Origin: Streptomyces sp. NBC_00659
GTDB taxonomy: Bacteria; Actinomycetota; Actinomycetes; Streptomycetales; Streptomycetaceae
NCBI RefSeq assembly: GCF_036226925.1
Contig: NZ_CP109031.1
Location: 1,612,001-1,676,000, forward strand
Direction of reading: 5' to 3'
Length of the DNA: 64,000 nucleotides
Shown in pieces: positions 42,101 to 51,164 of the stretch (positions are counted from its first letter, which is position 1; every line of letters starts with the position of its first letter). The position numbers and the translations under genes are program-made. The notes under the pieces were generated by a model. That model saw only the letters and a program-made list of their open reading frames with translations. It did not search any database and was not told the origin of the DNA.

Positions 42101-44643
42101 GAGGGGTCTCCTTCGCTGCTGTCGCTGCCCGCTTCGGGGCCGGCGGTTGCTCCGACGCCGGGGGCCCGGCCGCCGCCGCGTGCCCATCCGGCCCGGTACG
42201 CGGCCATGCGCGCCCGTACGAGTTCGGGTGTGCGCTCGTCGTCCTCCGGGGACACCGGGGGTTCCGTCGGCTCGTCGGAACGCTGTCCGCGCAGTTGGGG
42301 GGCGAGGTTCGCCTGGCGCACCCGGCGTGGAAGTGCGCCGGAGTCCACGGAGTCCGCCTCGGGGCGGTGCAGGCGCAGCGGCGCCACTCCCGAAAGCGCG
42401 GTCTCCTTCGTAGCGTTCGCCTGGGGCGGAGCTCCCCGTGATCCGTTCGCCGGCTCCTCGGAAGCCCTCGGTCGCGGTGGGACCAGGGCGGGCCGATCGG
42501 TGACGGACTGGACGGCGTCGCGCACCGGGGCGACCGGCACGCGCGCGTACTCCCTCTCCGGCGGCCCGTCCGTGTCGTGCTCCTGGAGGGAACGTTCCAT
42601 CGGGCCGTCCTGCAGCAGTGCCGTGGGCAGCAGCACGACCGCGGTCGTACCCCCGTAGGGCGAGGTCTGCAGGTGCACCTTGATGCCGTGCCGGGCCGAG
42701 AGCCGGCTGACCACGAAGAGGCCCAGCCGGTCGCTGTCGTACAGGTCGAGGGCCTCGGACCGCTCGATACGCAGATTGGCCTCGGCGATCCTCTCCTTGC
42801 CCATGCCCAGTCCCCGGTCCTCGACCTCGATCGCGTAGCCGTTCGCGACCGGTTCGCCGGTGATCCGCACCCGGGTGTGCGGGGGCGAGAACTGGGCGGC
42901 GTTCTCGACGAGTTCCGCCAAGAGATGGGTGAGATCGGCGACCGCTCCGCCGGCCACGGCCGCCTCGGGGAGTTGCCGTACCTCCACGCGCGCGTAGTCC
43001 TCGACTTCGGAGACCGCCGCCCGGACCACGTTCGTGAGCGAGACGGGCCTTCGCCACGCCCGTCCGGGCGCGGCTCCGGAAAGGATGATGAGGCTCTCCG
43101 CGTGACGGCGCATCCGCGTGGTGAGGTGGTCGAGGCGGAACAGGTCGCTCAGCTCGTCCGGGTCGTCGGACCTGCGCTCCATGGCGTCCAGGAGATTCAG
43201 CTGGCGGTGCACGAGTACCTGGCTGCGCCGGGCCAGGTTGACGAAGACTCCGGAGATGCCGCCGGCCAGCTCCGCGCGCTCGACCGCGGCGCGCAGGGCG
43301 GCCCGGTGCACGGTGTTGAGCGCTTGGGCGACCTGCCCGGTCTCGTCCTCCGAGGGCCGTCCCGGCGGGGCCTCGTCGTCGACGTCCACCGGCTCTCCCG
43401 CGCGCAGCCTGCGCATGGCTTCGGGGAGTTTCCGGCGGGCGACGTCGAGGGCGCCGTCGCGCAGTCCCACGAGTTCGACGACGAGGTCGCGTCCGATGCG
43501 TACGGAGATGATCAGCGAGGCGATGACGGCAGCGAGACCGAAGAGGACCGCGGCGCCGGCCGGGGTGAGCAGGGCGTGCCCGAGCGGGTCGGCCGCGTCC
43601 GCGGCACGACGGCCCGCGTCGGCCTCGACCATACGCATTCCGTCGCTCACCCGCTCGTGAGCGATGCTCCAGGCGGCCTCCGGCGCGGCATCGAGGGCCT
43701 TGGGGCCGGGCCGCGAGAGAAGCACCTTGTCCTCGACGGCGCGCACGTCGTCGTAGGCGCTCCCCTGCACGACGTCGTTCCAGGCGGTTCGTTCGGGCCC
43801 GCCGAGGTCCGACGCCGCGGCGTCCGTCAGGGTGCGGCGTGTGTCCACGGCCCCTGTGAACAGCCGTAGCCGTTCCCCGTCGAGGGTTCCGGCGAGCCGG
43901 GCCCCGCCGAGCACGGCATCCTCCTGGGCGAGCGCCTCTCGCGCCCGGGAGAATTCGAGGAGGACACGCGCGTCCGTGCGCAGGCCCGTTCCGGAGATGC
44001 CGCTGAGCGCTCCGTCGACTCCGAATGCCGTCGAAATGGTCCTGGTGTACTCGCCGTACGCCTCTTCCCATCCGGTACGGCGCTCCAGCACACCGGTACG
44101 CAGCGACCGCAGTCGCTCCGTGTCGGCGACGAAAGCGGCGAGGCGCCCGGCGACTCCGGCCGGCAGGTCCGCGCCGTCGGCGACGGTGTTGTGGTCTCCC
44201 AGGCGGAGCCTCGCCACGGCGCGGTCGGTGAGTCGTGAGAGATCCTTGAAGTCGCTCGGTGACGACGCGGCGGGGCCGGTCGCGTAGCGGACGGCTTCCG
44301 CCCGTTCGGCCTGGAGCGCGGCGACCGCGGCGTCCACGGGGGTGCGCACCATCGAGTCCACACCCTGCGACTGCCGCAGCCGCGCGACGTCCTGCGCCGT
44401 GCTCACGGTGGCGTAGGCCCACAGGGCGAGCAAGGAGACGATGGGCACCATCAGCAGGCTGACGATCTTGGCCCGGACGGTACGGGGCCGGACATGCCAC
44501 CGTCCCGCGCGCGTGAGCGCTTCGGGCGAGGGTCCGGCGAGGAGGTCCCCCTCGTCCGCCGGCGGACCGGCGTGCGCGCGCCGGCCGCGCCGCGGGGGCG
44601 GCGGCTGGGCGCCTGCTGTGATGGTCCTGCGGGGTGTACGCAT
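42097..44643 (-). CDS. cvnA: Conservon sensor histidine-kinase-like protein CvnA
   Basis: The protein has 848 residues. A Pro/Arg-rich cytoplasmic N-terminus leads into a membrane helix (about 60-82), an extracellular NIT-type sensor domain, a second helix (about 355-380) and a HAMP-like region. The kinase core follows, with FRLDHLTTRMRRHAESL (phosphoacceptor-like helix), N-box ELVENAAQFSPP, VEDRGLGMG and SDRLGLFVVSRLSARHG. The C-terminal 180 residues are disordered and Pro/Arg-rich. The ATG at 44643 follows GAGGAGG closely. CvnA is the receptor of the conservon; it is regarded as analogous to a receptor that controls CvnD. Confidence 0.95.
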   Translation of the reverse strand: MRTPRRTITAGAQPPPPRRGRRAHAGPPADEGDLLAGPSPEALTRAGRWHVRPRTVRAKIVSLLMVPIVSLLALWAYATVSTAQDVARLRQSQGVDSMVRTPVDAAVAALQAERAEAVRYATGPAASSPSDFKDLSRLTDRAVARLRLGDHNTVADGADLPAGVAGRLAAFVADTERLRSLRTGVLERRTGWEEAYGEYTRTISTAFGVDGALSGISGTGLRTDARVLLEFSRAREALAQEDAVLGGARLAGTLDGERLRLFTGAVDTRRTLTDAAASDLGGPERTAWNDVVQGSAYDDVRAVEDKVLLSRPGPKALDAAPEAAWSIAHERVSDGMRMVEADAGRRAADAADPLGHALLTPAGAAVLFGLAAVIASLIISVRIGRDLVVELVGLRDGALDVARRKLPEAMRRLRAGEPVDVDDEAPPGRPSEDETGQVAQALNTVHRAALRAAVERAELAGGISGVFVNLARRSQVLVHRQLNLLDAMERRSDDPDELSDLFRLDHLTTRMRRHAESLIILSGAAPGRAWRRPVSLTNVVRAAVSEVEDYARVEVRQLPEAAVAGGAVADLTHLLAELVENAAQFSPPHTRVRITGEPVANGYAIEVEDRGLGMGKERIAEANLRIERSEALDLYDSDRLGLFVVSRLSARHGIKVHLQTSPYGGTTAVVLLPTALLQDGPMERSLQEHDTDGPPEREYARVPVAPVRDAVQSVTDRPALVPPRPRASEEPANGSRGAPPQANATKETALSGVAPLRLHRPEADSVDSGALPRRVRQANLAPQLRGQRSDEPTEPPVSPEDDERTPELVRARMAAYRAGWARGGGRAPGVGATAGPEAGSDSSEGDPS

Positions 44644-44705
44644 GGCCTCCTCGATCGGAGAGGTTCGGGGCGTGCCGTCCGGGCCGCGCGGCTCCGGTAC
44701 CGGCG

Positions 44706-45479
44706 TCAGCGGGCGGTGCCCTCGACCGGGCGCCGGGCCGGCGGGGACGCTTCGGTTCGGCCGGACATCGGGGACAGCGCGACGAAGGCCGCTGTCAGGA
44801 AGAGGTAGGAGCCGAGGCCGACGGCGAGGGGGAAGATGAACTGCATCGCCGTGGCACCGGACAGCGGTACGCCGGAGGGGGTGACTCGTACGCTCACGGC
44901 CATCATTCCGGTGTAGTGCATGCTGCTCACCGCGCCGCCCATGACGAGGGAGGCGGCGGCGACCGCCGCGGGTGACCTGATGGAGAGCGCGGCCCACAGC
45001 GCGGCGGTCGCCGCCACCACGGCGATCACGACGGAGAGGGCGACGAGTGCGGGGTCGTAGCGCACCTGGCCGTGCAGCCGCAGTGCCACCATTCCCAGGT
45101 AGTGCATGCTCGCCACTCCGACCCCGGTGGTGAGCCCGCCGAAAACGAGTGCGCGGTGCCGGTCGCGACCGTAGCCGACGGCGAAGAGGCCCGCGCCGAC
45201 GACGGCCATGGCGACCAGCAGACTGAGGATCGTCAGTGGCACGTTGTAGCGGATCTGCGTGCCCGTGACGCCGAAGCCCAGCATCGCCACGAAGTGCATC
45301 GTCCAGATGCCGGTGCCGATCGCGGAAGCACCCGCGAGCAGCCAGTTGCGGCGCGACCTTCCGGTGGCGTCGAGTCCGCGGACCGTGCAGCGCAGGCCCA
45401 GTGCGGAGCCTGTGCACGCCATCGCGTACGACAGTACGGGGGTCAGCCAGCCGAAGGCGGCGTGGTCCAGGTGTCCCAT
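44706..45479 (-). CDS. MHYT-domain integral membrane sensor
   Basis: The protein has 257 residues with seven predicted membrane helices. Three MHYT repeats are seen: TMHFVAMLGFG, SMHYLGMVALR and SMHYTGMMAVS. These His/Met pairs are proposed to bind copper and sense gases such as O2, CO or NO. No output domain is fused, so partner proteins must carry the signal. It lies 62 bp upstream of cvnA on the same strand, so it may be the first gene of the conservon operon. Confidence 0.92.
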   Translation of the reverse strand: MGHLDHAAFGWLTPVLSYAMACTGSALGLRCTVRGLDATGRSRRNWLLAGASAIGTGIWTMHFVAMLGFGVTGTQIRYNVPLTILSLLVAMAVVGAGLFAVGYGRDRHRALVFGGLTTGVGVASMHYLGMVALRLHGQVRYDPALVALSVVIAVVAATAALWAALSIRSPAAVAAASLVMGGAVSSMHYTGMMAVSVRVTPSGVPLSGATAMQFIFPLAVGLGSYLFLTAAFVALSPMSGRTEASPPARRPVEGTAR

Positions 45480-45622
45480 GGCTCCGGGACGCTAGTGCGC
45501 GCTGGGGCGCACAACAGGGGCGCGTTTCGAAAGCTGTTGCAAAGTGACGAAGGTGCGCGCCCGAGCGATCGCCACAGGCTCGAACATGTGCACCGCGTCG
45601 TGCTTCGTGTCGGTGAGAGATC

Positions 45623-46231
45623 ATGCGGCACATGAGCGACGACCACACACACGTCCAGGAGTTCTTCGGCGCACGCGCCGCCCACTGGGACAGCCGTTTC
45701 CCCGACGACGGACCCGCCTACGCGGCAGCGGTGGCCCGTATGCGGTTGCGCACAGGCGACCGCGTGCTCGACGCGGGCTGCGGCACCGGGCGCGCCCTGC
45801 CCCCGCTGCGAGCGGCCGTCGGCAGCACCGGAGTGGTCGTGGGAGCCGATCTGACCCCGGCCATGCTGGAGGCCGCGGTCCGGGCCGGACGGGACCGCGA
45901 CGGGAGGCTGCTGCTGGCCGATGTCACCGCGCTGCCGCTGCGCGACGAGTCGCTGGACGCGGTGTTCGCGGCCGGACTCGTCGCGCATCTGCCGAACCCC
46001 GCCGAGAACCTGGTGGAGTTGGCCCGGGTGGTGCGGCCCGGCGGCACACTGGCCCTCTTCCACCCCATCGGCCGGGCTGCGCTCGCGGCCCGCCAGGGCC
46101 GGCAGATCACTCCGGACGACCTGCGCGCCGAACACAACCTGGGCCCCTTGCTGGCCGCTTCGGGCTGGGACATGACCTCGTACGAGGACGAGGACGTCCG
46201 CTTCCTCGCGCTGGCCGCACGTCGGGGATGA
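45623..46231 (+). CDS. SAM-dependent methyltransferase, class I
   Basis: The protein has 202 residues. SAM motif I VLDAGCGTGRALPPL and acidic GADLTPAMLEAA are clear, then LLADVTALPLRDESLDAVFAAGLVAHL and VRPGGTLALFHPIG. This is a methyltransferase_11 type enzyme with unknown substrate. The second Met (45632, MSDDHTH) is an alternative start. It is divergent from the MHYT gene and convergent with the hydrolase. Confidence 0.9.
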   Translation: MRHMSDDHTHVQEFFGARAAHWDSRFPDDGPAYAAAVARMRLRTGDRVLDAGCGTGRALPPLRAAVGSTGVVVGADLTPAMLEAAVRAGRDRDGRLLLADVTALPLRDESLDAVFAAGLVAHLPNPAENLVELARVVRPGGTLALFHPIGRAALAARQGRQITPDDLRAEHNLGPLLAASGWDMTSYEDEDVRFLALAARRG

Positions 46232-46250
46232 CCGCCGGCCCTTCGCCGGA

Positions 46251-46284
46251 GGCCACGGGCCCTCCACCGGGGCCGACCGTGGCC
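46251..46284. terminator. Possible hairpin between convergent genes
   Basis: GGCCACGG (46251-46258) pairs with CCGTGGCC (46277-46284) over an 18-nt loop in the 71-bp gap. Confidence 0.4.
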
Positions 46285-46302
46285 GGATCCGGTGATGAGC
46301 CG

Positions 46303-47061
46303 TCAGGCCATGCCGGCGACGGCCGCGGCGAACGCCTCGGGGTTGTCGAACATGATGTTGTGTCCGGCATCCGGCACGGTCACGACACGCACCCCCGCCG
46401 CTTCCAGACCATCGGCACCCGGCAGTTCGCCGCTGAGTTCGCCCTGAAGGAAGACGCGCTCGGCCGTCAGTCCCACGAGCATCTGACGCATCGTCGGGAT
46501 GCTGCCCTGGGCGAGTCCTGTCGCCGAGCGGTGCAGGGCGCGTGGATCGGCGAGTCGCATGGTCGCGGCCCAGAGGGGGCCGACCTTTTCGAGCACGCGC
46601 GCGTGACCGCCGTTGTCGACATAGTCGTCCTCCTCGTAGGAGGCGATGCCACTGCTCCCCGCGGTGACCGGGGGACGCGGATCGAGGTTGGCCTCCACCA
46701 GGACGAGACGGGAGACGAGCTCGGGGCGGCGATGGGCGAGCACGACCGCGACGGAGCCGCCCATGCTGTGCGCGACGAGTTCGGCACCGGCGACATGGGC
46801 CGCGTCCAGGACTGCCGCCACAGCCGTGGCATGGTCCTCCAGGGTGTAGCCGAAGTCGGCGGGCCGGTCGCTGATGCCGTGGCCGGGCAGGTCGACGAAC
46901 AAGGTGCGCCGCCCCGCCAGTTCGGGCCGGGCCGCGATGTGGGCGTTGTAGACCGTCGAGGCCGACCCCAGGCCGTGCACGTACACGCGCGCGGGTCCAC
47001 CGCCCGCCGCCTCCGTCCAGCGGATCATGCTGCCCCTGCCGTCGAACTCCGCCTGCCGCAT
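46303..47061 (-). CDS. Alpha/beta-hydrolase fold protein
   Basis: The protein has 252 residues. The oxyanion-region VYVHGLGSAS, the nucleophile elbow AHSMGGS (Ser99) and late VPDAGHNIMFDNP with the catalytic His form a complete triad pattern. LVLVEANLDPRPP suggests relatives of the epoxide hydrolase/haloperoxidase-like group. ATG 47061 follows GGGGAGAG at 5 nt. It is divergent from a PadR regulator across a perfect palindrome and is its likely target. Confidence 0.9.
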   Translation of the reverse strand: MRQAEFDGRGSMIRWTEAAGGGPARVYVHGLGSASTVYNAHIAARPELAGRRTLFVDLPGHGISDRPADFGYTLEDHATAVAAVLDAAHVAGAELVAHSMGGSVAVVLAHRRPELVSRLVLVEANLDPRPPVTAGSSGIASYEEDDYVDNGGHARVLEKVGPLWAATMRLADPRALHRSATGLAQGSIPTMRQMLVGLTAERVFLQGELSGELPGADGLEAAGVRVVTVPDAGHNIMFDNPEAFAAAVAGMA

Positions 47062-47110
47062 AGCGCTCTCCCCCTGTCGCAGTTCCTTCGTTTTCCGCAG
47101 CCCGAAGAGC

Positions 47111-47130
47111 ATACATCGGTTCCGATGTAT
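47111..47130. promoter_or_regulatory. Perfect 20-bp palindrome, probable PadR operator
   Basis: ATACATCGGTTCCGATGTAT is a 9-2-9 perfect inverted repeat containing the ATACAT/ATGTAT half-sites favoured by PadR proteins. It sits between the hydrolase and padR starts, overlapping the likely padR 5' end. One bound dimer could control both genes. Confidence 0.75.
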
Positions 47131-47165
47131 TGATGGAGCGATGTACAACGCTGATGCGGCAGAAT

Positions 47166-47705
47166 ATGGCCATGCTGGAGCTGGCCATCCTCGGATTCCT
47201 GTACGACGCCCCGTTGCACGGCTATGAGCTGCGAAAGCGCATCACCGCGCTGACGGGGCACGTGAAGCCAGTGGCGGAGAGCACGCTGTACCCCGCGATC
47301 AAGCGGCTGGAGAACGCGCAACTGCTGGAACGCGCCACACAGCCCGGCTCCGTCGCCGCCCCCCGTCACGTCCTGACGCTCACCGAGGAGGGCCGGCGCG
47401 AGCTGCGCCGCAGGCTCGCGGAACCGTCGCGGCGGGACATCACGGACGAGAACCGCTGGTTCGCGGTGCTCGCCTTCCTCAGACATCTGCGGGACCCCGA
47501 GGCACAGGCCGCCGTGCTGCGCCGCAGGCTGGCCTTCCTGGAGGAGCCCGCGAGCTTCTTCTACGACGGCGACCGACCATTGCGAGCCGAGGAGCTGGAC
47601 GACCCTTTCCGGCGCGGCATCCTCACCATCGCGCGGGCCACCAGCCAGGCCGAACTGGCCTGGCTGCGGACCACCCTCGACTCCCTCGACGCGGCCGGCC
47701 ACTGA
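47166..47705 (+). CDS. PadR-family transcriptional regulator
   Basis: The protein has 179 residues. The N-terminal winged helix MLELAILGFLYDAPLHGYEL, VAESTLYPAIKRLENAQLLE and PRHVLTLTEEGRRELRRRL is typical PadR. A long C-terminal helical domain (PadR_C type) completes it. ATG 47166 (MAMLEL) fits family N-termini; in-frame starts at 47154 and 47133 would place the operator inside or against the coding region. It probably represses itself and the divergent hydrolase. Confidence 0.88.
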   Translation: MAMLELAILGFLYDAPLHGYELRKRITALTGHVKPVAESTLYPAIKRLENAQLLERATQPGSVAAPRHVLTLTEEGRRELRRRLAEPSRRDITDENRWFAVLAFLRHLRDPEAQAAVLRRRLAFLEEPASFFYDGDRPLRAEELDDPFRRGILTIARATSQAELAWLRTTLDSLDAAGH

Positions 47706-47814
47706 CACCGGATCCCGGTTCACCGGGCCGCCCCTCTTCTGCCGCCGCAGCTCCATCTCTACGTTGAGTAGCAGCAACCGCACGATCGGCGATCACGCAG
47801 GGGACGGTGACCGG

Positions 47815-48132
47815 ATGTCCGGCATATTCGGCAGGCTCCGCTCCATCGGGCGCAGGACCGCGGCCGAGCGGCCCGAGGGGTCCGCGCGGAAGCCGGCCGG
47901 GAAAGAGAGAAAGCGCACATACAACCTGTTCGAGGCGGCCGCGGTGTACGTGGCCGCGTGCGCGGAGGACGACCAGGAGCAGATCGACGAGGCAGCCGCA
48001 TGGGTGTCGCCGGAGGCGCTGTCCTTCGGGGTCAACGAGCTGGCCTGCCGGGCCGTTGTCGCTCTCGCCCGCGAACGCGACGAGTCGCCGCAGGCGGTCG
48101 CCCGTGCCCTGCTCGGACTGCCCGCGGCCTGA
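47815..48132 (+). CDS. Small conserved hypothetical protein
   Basis: The protein has 105 residues. It has a basic N-terminus (MSGIFGRLRSIGRRT), then a helical region TYNLFEAAAVYVAACAEDDQEQIDEAAAWV and VNELACRAVVALARERDESPQAVARALLGL. The alternating helix pattern suggests a small all-alpha protein. There is no catalytic signature and no membrane segment. ATG 47815 is chosen; a TTG at 47764 would extend it. Its function is unknown. Confidence 0.65.
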   Translation: MSGIFGRLRSIGRRTAAERPEGSARKPAGKERKRTYNLFEAAAVYVAACAEDDQEQIDEAAAWVSPEALSFGVNELACRAVVALARERDESPQAVARALLGLPAA

Positions 48133-48265
48133 CCGGGCGGGTCCGCGAGGGCGTTTCGCCCCCGTCCAGCCGGATAGCTGCAGCTCCGCATGGGTTTCGG
48201 GCCCGTGACAACCGCCTTCCCGTCGCTTAGGGTGCGCCGACAGATGGAGCGATCGGGAGGCTGGA

Positions 48266-49132
48266 ATGGCCGGGACGGACGAAGACGCCGTCGCCACCGG
48301 GGACGACGACGCGCTGTATGTGCTGACGGCGGTGTTGCTGACGCCGGCGAAGTTCCCCAGCGTGCTCGGTGACGACTACCCGGAGGCCTGCGCGACGCTC
48401 GACCTCGCGCCTCTCGCGGAGGGGTACGGGCTGGTGCTCGGCCAGGACGGGGAGGGCGCGCGCTGGACCGTCGTCATCGACGACGTCTCCCTGGTCGCCG
48501 TCGCCATCGCGTCCTGGGACTGCGGGATGGAGCACGAGCTGTCGCCGGACGAGCGGACGGTCGTGGCCGCACTGCCCGGCTGGCCCCTCGATGTCGCCGT
48601 CTCGGCTCCCGGGGTGCCGGCTCCGCACGACCCCTCGGCCGAACTCACGGAGCGGCCTCCGCTCAGCCCGCCGGACACCACCTCCTGGGGGCCGGCCCAG
48701 CGACGCCTCGGCGCCGACGAGATCGCGCTCCAGTGGGCCATGTGGCGCGACCAGATCGATGACAGCGAGTTCGCGCCCTCGGAGGCCGCCGAGAACGCTT
48801 CTGGCGAAGCTCAGGACTCTCAGGGCCGAGACGGGAAGGAGGGCGAGGACGAGAAGCGCGTGAACCGTGCCGGGATCCGCCGCGTTCTCGCCGAGGCCCG
48901 CGCGTACGTGGACACACCGCCCCCGCTGGGCCGTGTCCGCTCGTCCTTCGCCACGGGCGACGCCCGTACCCTGCGCGCCGACGGCCCCGGCTGGTCACTG
49001 GTCGCCAGGACCGACGACATCGCTTTCGTCCTGCTCGACGAGGAACCCGGCGAGGTTCTGCCCGTCGGACGCGGGCCGGAGCTGCCCGACCTCCTGGAGG
49101 CCCTGGACAAGATGGCGGTGCGCCCGAGCTGA
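48266..49132 (+). CDS. Hypothetical protein, two-part, function unknown
   Basis: The protein has 288 residues and is acidic and soluble. The N-terminal part (about 1-110) is alpha/beta with LAEGYGLVLGQDGEGARWTVVIDDVSLVAVAI. A charged linker (about 165-205, EAAENASGEAQDSQGRDGKE) separates it from a C-terminal part with SLVARTDDIAFVLLDEEP that looks like a diverged copy of the same strand pattern. GGGAGG precedes the ATG. A SUKH- or immunity-like fold is conceivable but not shown. A hairpin terminator follows directly. Confidence 0.75.
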   Translation: MAGTDEDAVATGDDDALYVLTAVLLTPAKFPSVLGDDYPEACATLDLAPLAEGYGLVLGQDGEGARWTVVIDDVSLVAVAIASWDCGMEHELSPDERTVVAALPGWPLDVAVSAPGVPAPHDPSAELTERPPLSPPDTTSWGPAQRRLGADEIALQWAMWRDQIDDSEFAPSEAAENASGEAQDSQGRDGKEGEDEKRVNRAGIRRVLAEARAYVDTPPPLGRVRSSFATGDARTLRADGPGWSLVARTDDIAFVLLDEEPGEVLPVGRGPELPDLLEALDKMAVRPS

Positions 49133-49134
49133 GT

Positions 49135-49167
49135 GGCCGCGTCACACGGAATCCCGGTGACGCGGCC
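49135..49167 (+). terminator. Hairpin terminator after the two-part hypothetical gene
   Basis: GGCCGCGTCAC (49135-49145) and GTGACGCGGCC (49157-49167) make a perfect 11-bp stem with an 11-nt loop, starting 3 nt past the stop codon. Confidence 0.8.
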
Positions 49168-49270
49168 TTGCCCGGTCCCCTGCGTCAGTCGCGTCGGTCC
49201 CTCCGGCTCTCACCGGCCACGGTGCGCGGAGGGACCGCCGACGGAAGACCTGGCGCCGGGCGGCCACTCC

Positions 49271-49453
49271 TCAGCGGCCGAGCTCCTTGCGGGTGGCACG
49301 GCGCAGCCTGCGCCGCTGCGAGGGATCCAGCGCCAGATACGCGGCCGCCGGAACTCCCAGCACGATCAGGAAGGCGGCCCACCAGGGCAGCCAGATCAAC
49401 AGAATCAGGCCGACCGCCACACCTCCTGCGGCGATCTTCGCGTTCTTCGACAT
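49271..49453 (-). CDS. Small membrane protein
   Basis: The protein has 60 residues. It begins MSKNAKIAAGG, then has two closely spaced hydrophobic stretches (VAVGLILLIWLPWWAAFLIV and GVPAAAYLAL) and a basic tail RRRLRRATRKELGR. GGAGGAGG lies upstream of the ATG at 49453, a strong site that supports translation. The longer frame upstream is not coding. Its function is unknown. Confidence 0.75.
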   Translation of the reverse strand: MSKNAKIAAGGVAVGLILLIWLPWWAAFLIVLGVPAAAYLALDPSQRRRLRRATRKELGR

Positions 49454-49758
49454 GTGTCGCCTCCTCCGCGGCTGCTGCCGCTCTCTGTTCTGAGAACGGG
49501 TCCCCGCGTCCCACGGTTCCGGACCGCGACCCTGATACGTCCCTGACGCGTGCCCCCTACTCAACCCTGAGAGGACCCCGGGTGCCCCCCGCACACCGGG
49601 GCCATCGGGCCCGGTGCACAGGATCATGACTGGACGCGCGGCGATCGAGGGAGACCCGATCATTGGTTGACGCGCGCCATTCACCCTCACGTCGCAATCC
49701 GTTCGGCATCAAGGCCAACTCTGGCCACTGTTAACGAAGTTGTGGCTCAGGAGGCCTG
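49454..49758. other. 305-bp divergent intergenic region
   Basis: No gene is seen between the small membrane protein and the esterase-like gene. The part from about 49660 to 49740 is more A/T-rich (CACTGTTAACGAAGTTGTGG) and is the likely promoter area for the secreted protein. A PhoP-box-like arrangement was considered and rejected. Confidence 0.5.
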
Positions 49759-51102
49759 ATGTCCCCGCATGTCGTCGGCAAGCACCGCATCCACCGATCC
49801 GTCACCCTGGGCGTGCCGCTCGCCGTGCTGGCCGCCTTCGTGATGGCCGGCACCGCGGATGCCACGTCCGGACCGGCGCAGCCGCGCGTGACGCACACCG
49901 CGACGCTCGGGAACATCCCGCTCGGCACGTTCAGCAACGCGCTGCTGCCCGGCACCGTGGGCGACGACCGCGGTGTCGACCTCGGCGGCATCGGCAGCGA
50001 CATCTACCCGGCCGGACGCAAGGGCGAGTTCTGGACGGTCACCGACCGGGGGCCCAACGGCCAGATCAAAGTGGCCGGCACGAAGCGGCGGACGTTCCCT
50101 GTTCCGGGCTTCGACCCGGCGATCGTGAAGATCCGGGTGTGCGGTGACACCGTGAAGGTCATCGACTCGATCCCGATCACCACATCGTCGGGGAAGCCGG
50201 CCACCGGGCTGTCCAACCAGGCGGGACGCGACGAGGCTCCGTACACCTACGACGCCCAGACCTCCCTTCCGTACAACGCGAACGGCCTGGACACCGAGGG
50301 CATCGTGCGGGCGAAGGACGGCTCGTTCTGGCTGGTCGACGAGTACAGCCCGTCGCTGGTGCATGTCTCCGCGCGCGGGAAGGTCCTCTCGCGCTATGTT
50401 CCCAAGGGTCTCAAGCTGACCGGCACGGACTACCCGGTCGTGGAGGCGCTGCCGGCCGTGCTGCTCCACCGCAAGACCAACCGCGGTCTCGAAGGGCTCG
50501 CCCAGCTCCCCGACGGTGATCTCGTGATGGCACTGCAGAGCCCTCTCTCGCTGCCCGACGCGGCGGCGGGCGAGGCGTCGCTCACGACGAGGCTGCTGCG
50601 CTTCTCCCCCAGGAAGCACGCCGTGACCGCCGAGTACGCGTACCACTTCGACCCGGTGAACGTGGTCGACCCGAGCGAGGACGACCCGTCCGAGCTGAAG
50701 ATCTCCTCCGTGGTGGCCATCGGCGGCGACCGGCTGCTCGTGGAGGAGCGCACCGACAAGGCGGCCCGGCTGCAGTCGGTGCGGCTCACCCGGGACGCGA
50801 ACATCCTCGGCGGCCCGTACGACAGCGACACCACGTCGCCGTCGCTGGAGCAGCTGGACGACCCGGCGTCGGCCGACGTTCCGATGCCGGCGAAGCGTCT
50901 GGTCGCCGACCTGGGGACCGTCGCCGGGGTGCCCGGCAAGATCGAGGGCGTCGCGCGCGTGGACCACGACACCCTCGCCCTCATCAACGACAACGACTTC
51001 GGGATGACCGACGGGACGGGCGCCTTCGACGCACAGGGGCGGCTCGTGGACAGCGGTATCGAGACGACCGTCATCTACGTGCGGCTGCCGCGCGGGATCT
51101 GA
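49759..51102 (+). CDS. Secreted esterase-like protein of the phytase family (PF13449 type)
   Basis: The protein has 447 residues with a Sec signal peptide (about 1-36, ending TADATS). The mature part shows GIGSDIYPAGRKGEFWTVTDRGPNG, then DTEGIVRAKDGSFWLVDEYSPSLVHV, GLEGLAQLPDGDLVMAL and KIEGVARVDHDTLALINDNDFG. These repeated E-G and W/D-rich strand motifs are those of the six-bladed esterase-like-activity-of-phytase family. It likely hydrolyses phosphomonoesters or similar bonds outside the cell; the substrate is unproven. GGAGG lies 5 nt before the ATG. Confidence 0.9.
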   Translation: MSPHVVGKHRIHRSVTLGVPLAVLAAFVMAGTADATSGPAQPRVTHTATLGNIPLGTFSNALLPGTVGDDRGVDLGGIGSDIYPAGRKGEFWTVTDRGPNGQIKVAGTKRRTFPVPGFDPAIVKIRVCGDTVKVIDSIPITTSSGKPATGLSNQAGRDEAPYTYDAQTSLPYNANGLDTEGIVRAKDGSFWLVDEYSPSLVHVSARGKVLSRYVPKGLKLTGTDYPVVEALPAVLLHRKTNRGLEGLAQLPDGDLVMALQSPLSLPDAAAGEASLTTRLLRFSPRKHAVTAEYAYHFDPVNVVDPSEDDPSELKISSVVAIGGDRLLVEERTDKAARLQSVRLTRDANILGGPYDSDTTSPSLEQLDDPASADVPMPAKRLVADLGTVAGVPGKIEGVARVDHDTLALINDNDFGMTDGTGAFDAQGRLVDSGIETTVIYVRLPRGI

Positions 51103-51121
51103 TCGCGAAACCCTTCAGGGC

Positions 51122-51162
51122 GGCACGCGTGCGTGGACGATGGACGGACACGCACGCGTGCC
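51122..51162. terminator. Bidirectional hairpin terminator between convergent genes
   Basis: GGCACGCGTGCGTG (51122-51135) and CACGCACGCGTGCC (51149-51162) form a perfect 14-bp stem with a 13-nt loop, 2 bp from the stop of the opposite gene. Confidence 0.85.
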
Positions 51163-51164
51163 TC

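Noticed and set aside
49664..49690. Possible PhoP box (GTTGAC and ATTCACC) before the esterase-like phytase gene
   Set aside because: The half-sites are 13 bp apart rather than the 11-bp direct-repeat spacing of PhoP boxes, and only one matches well.
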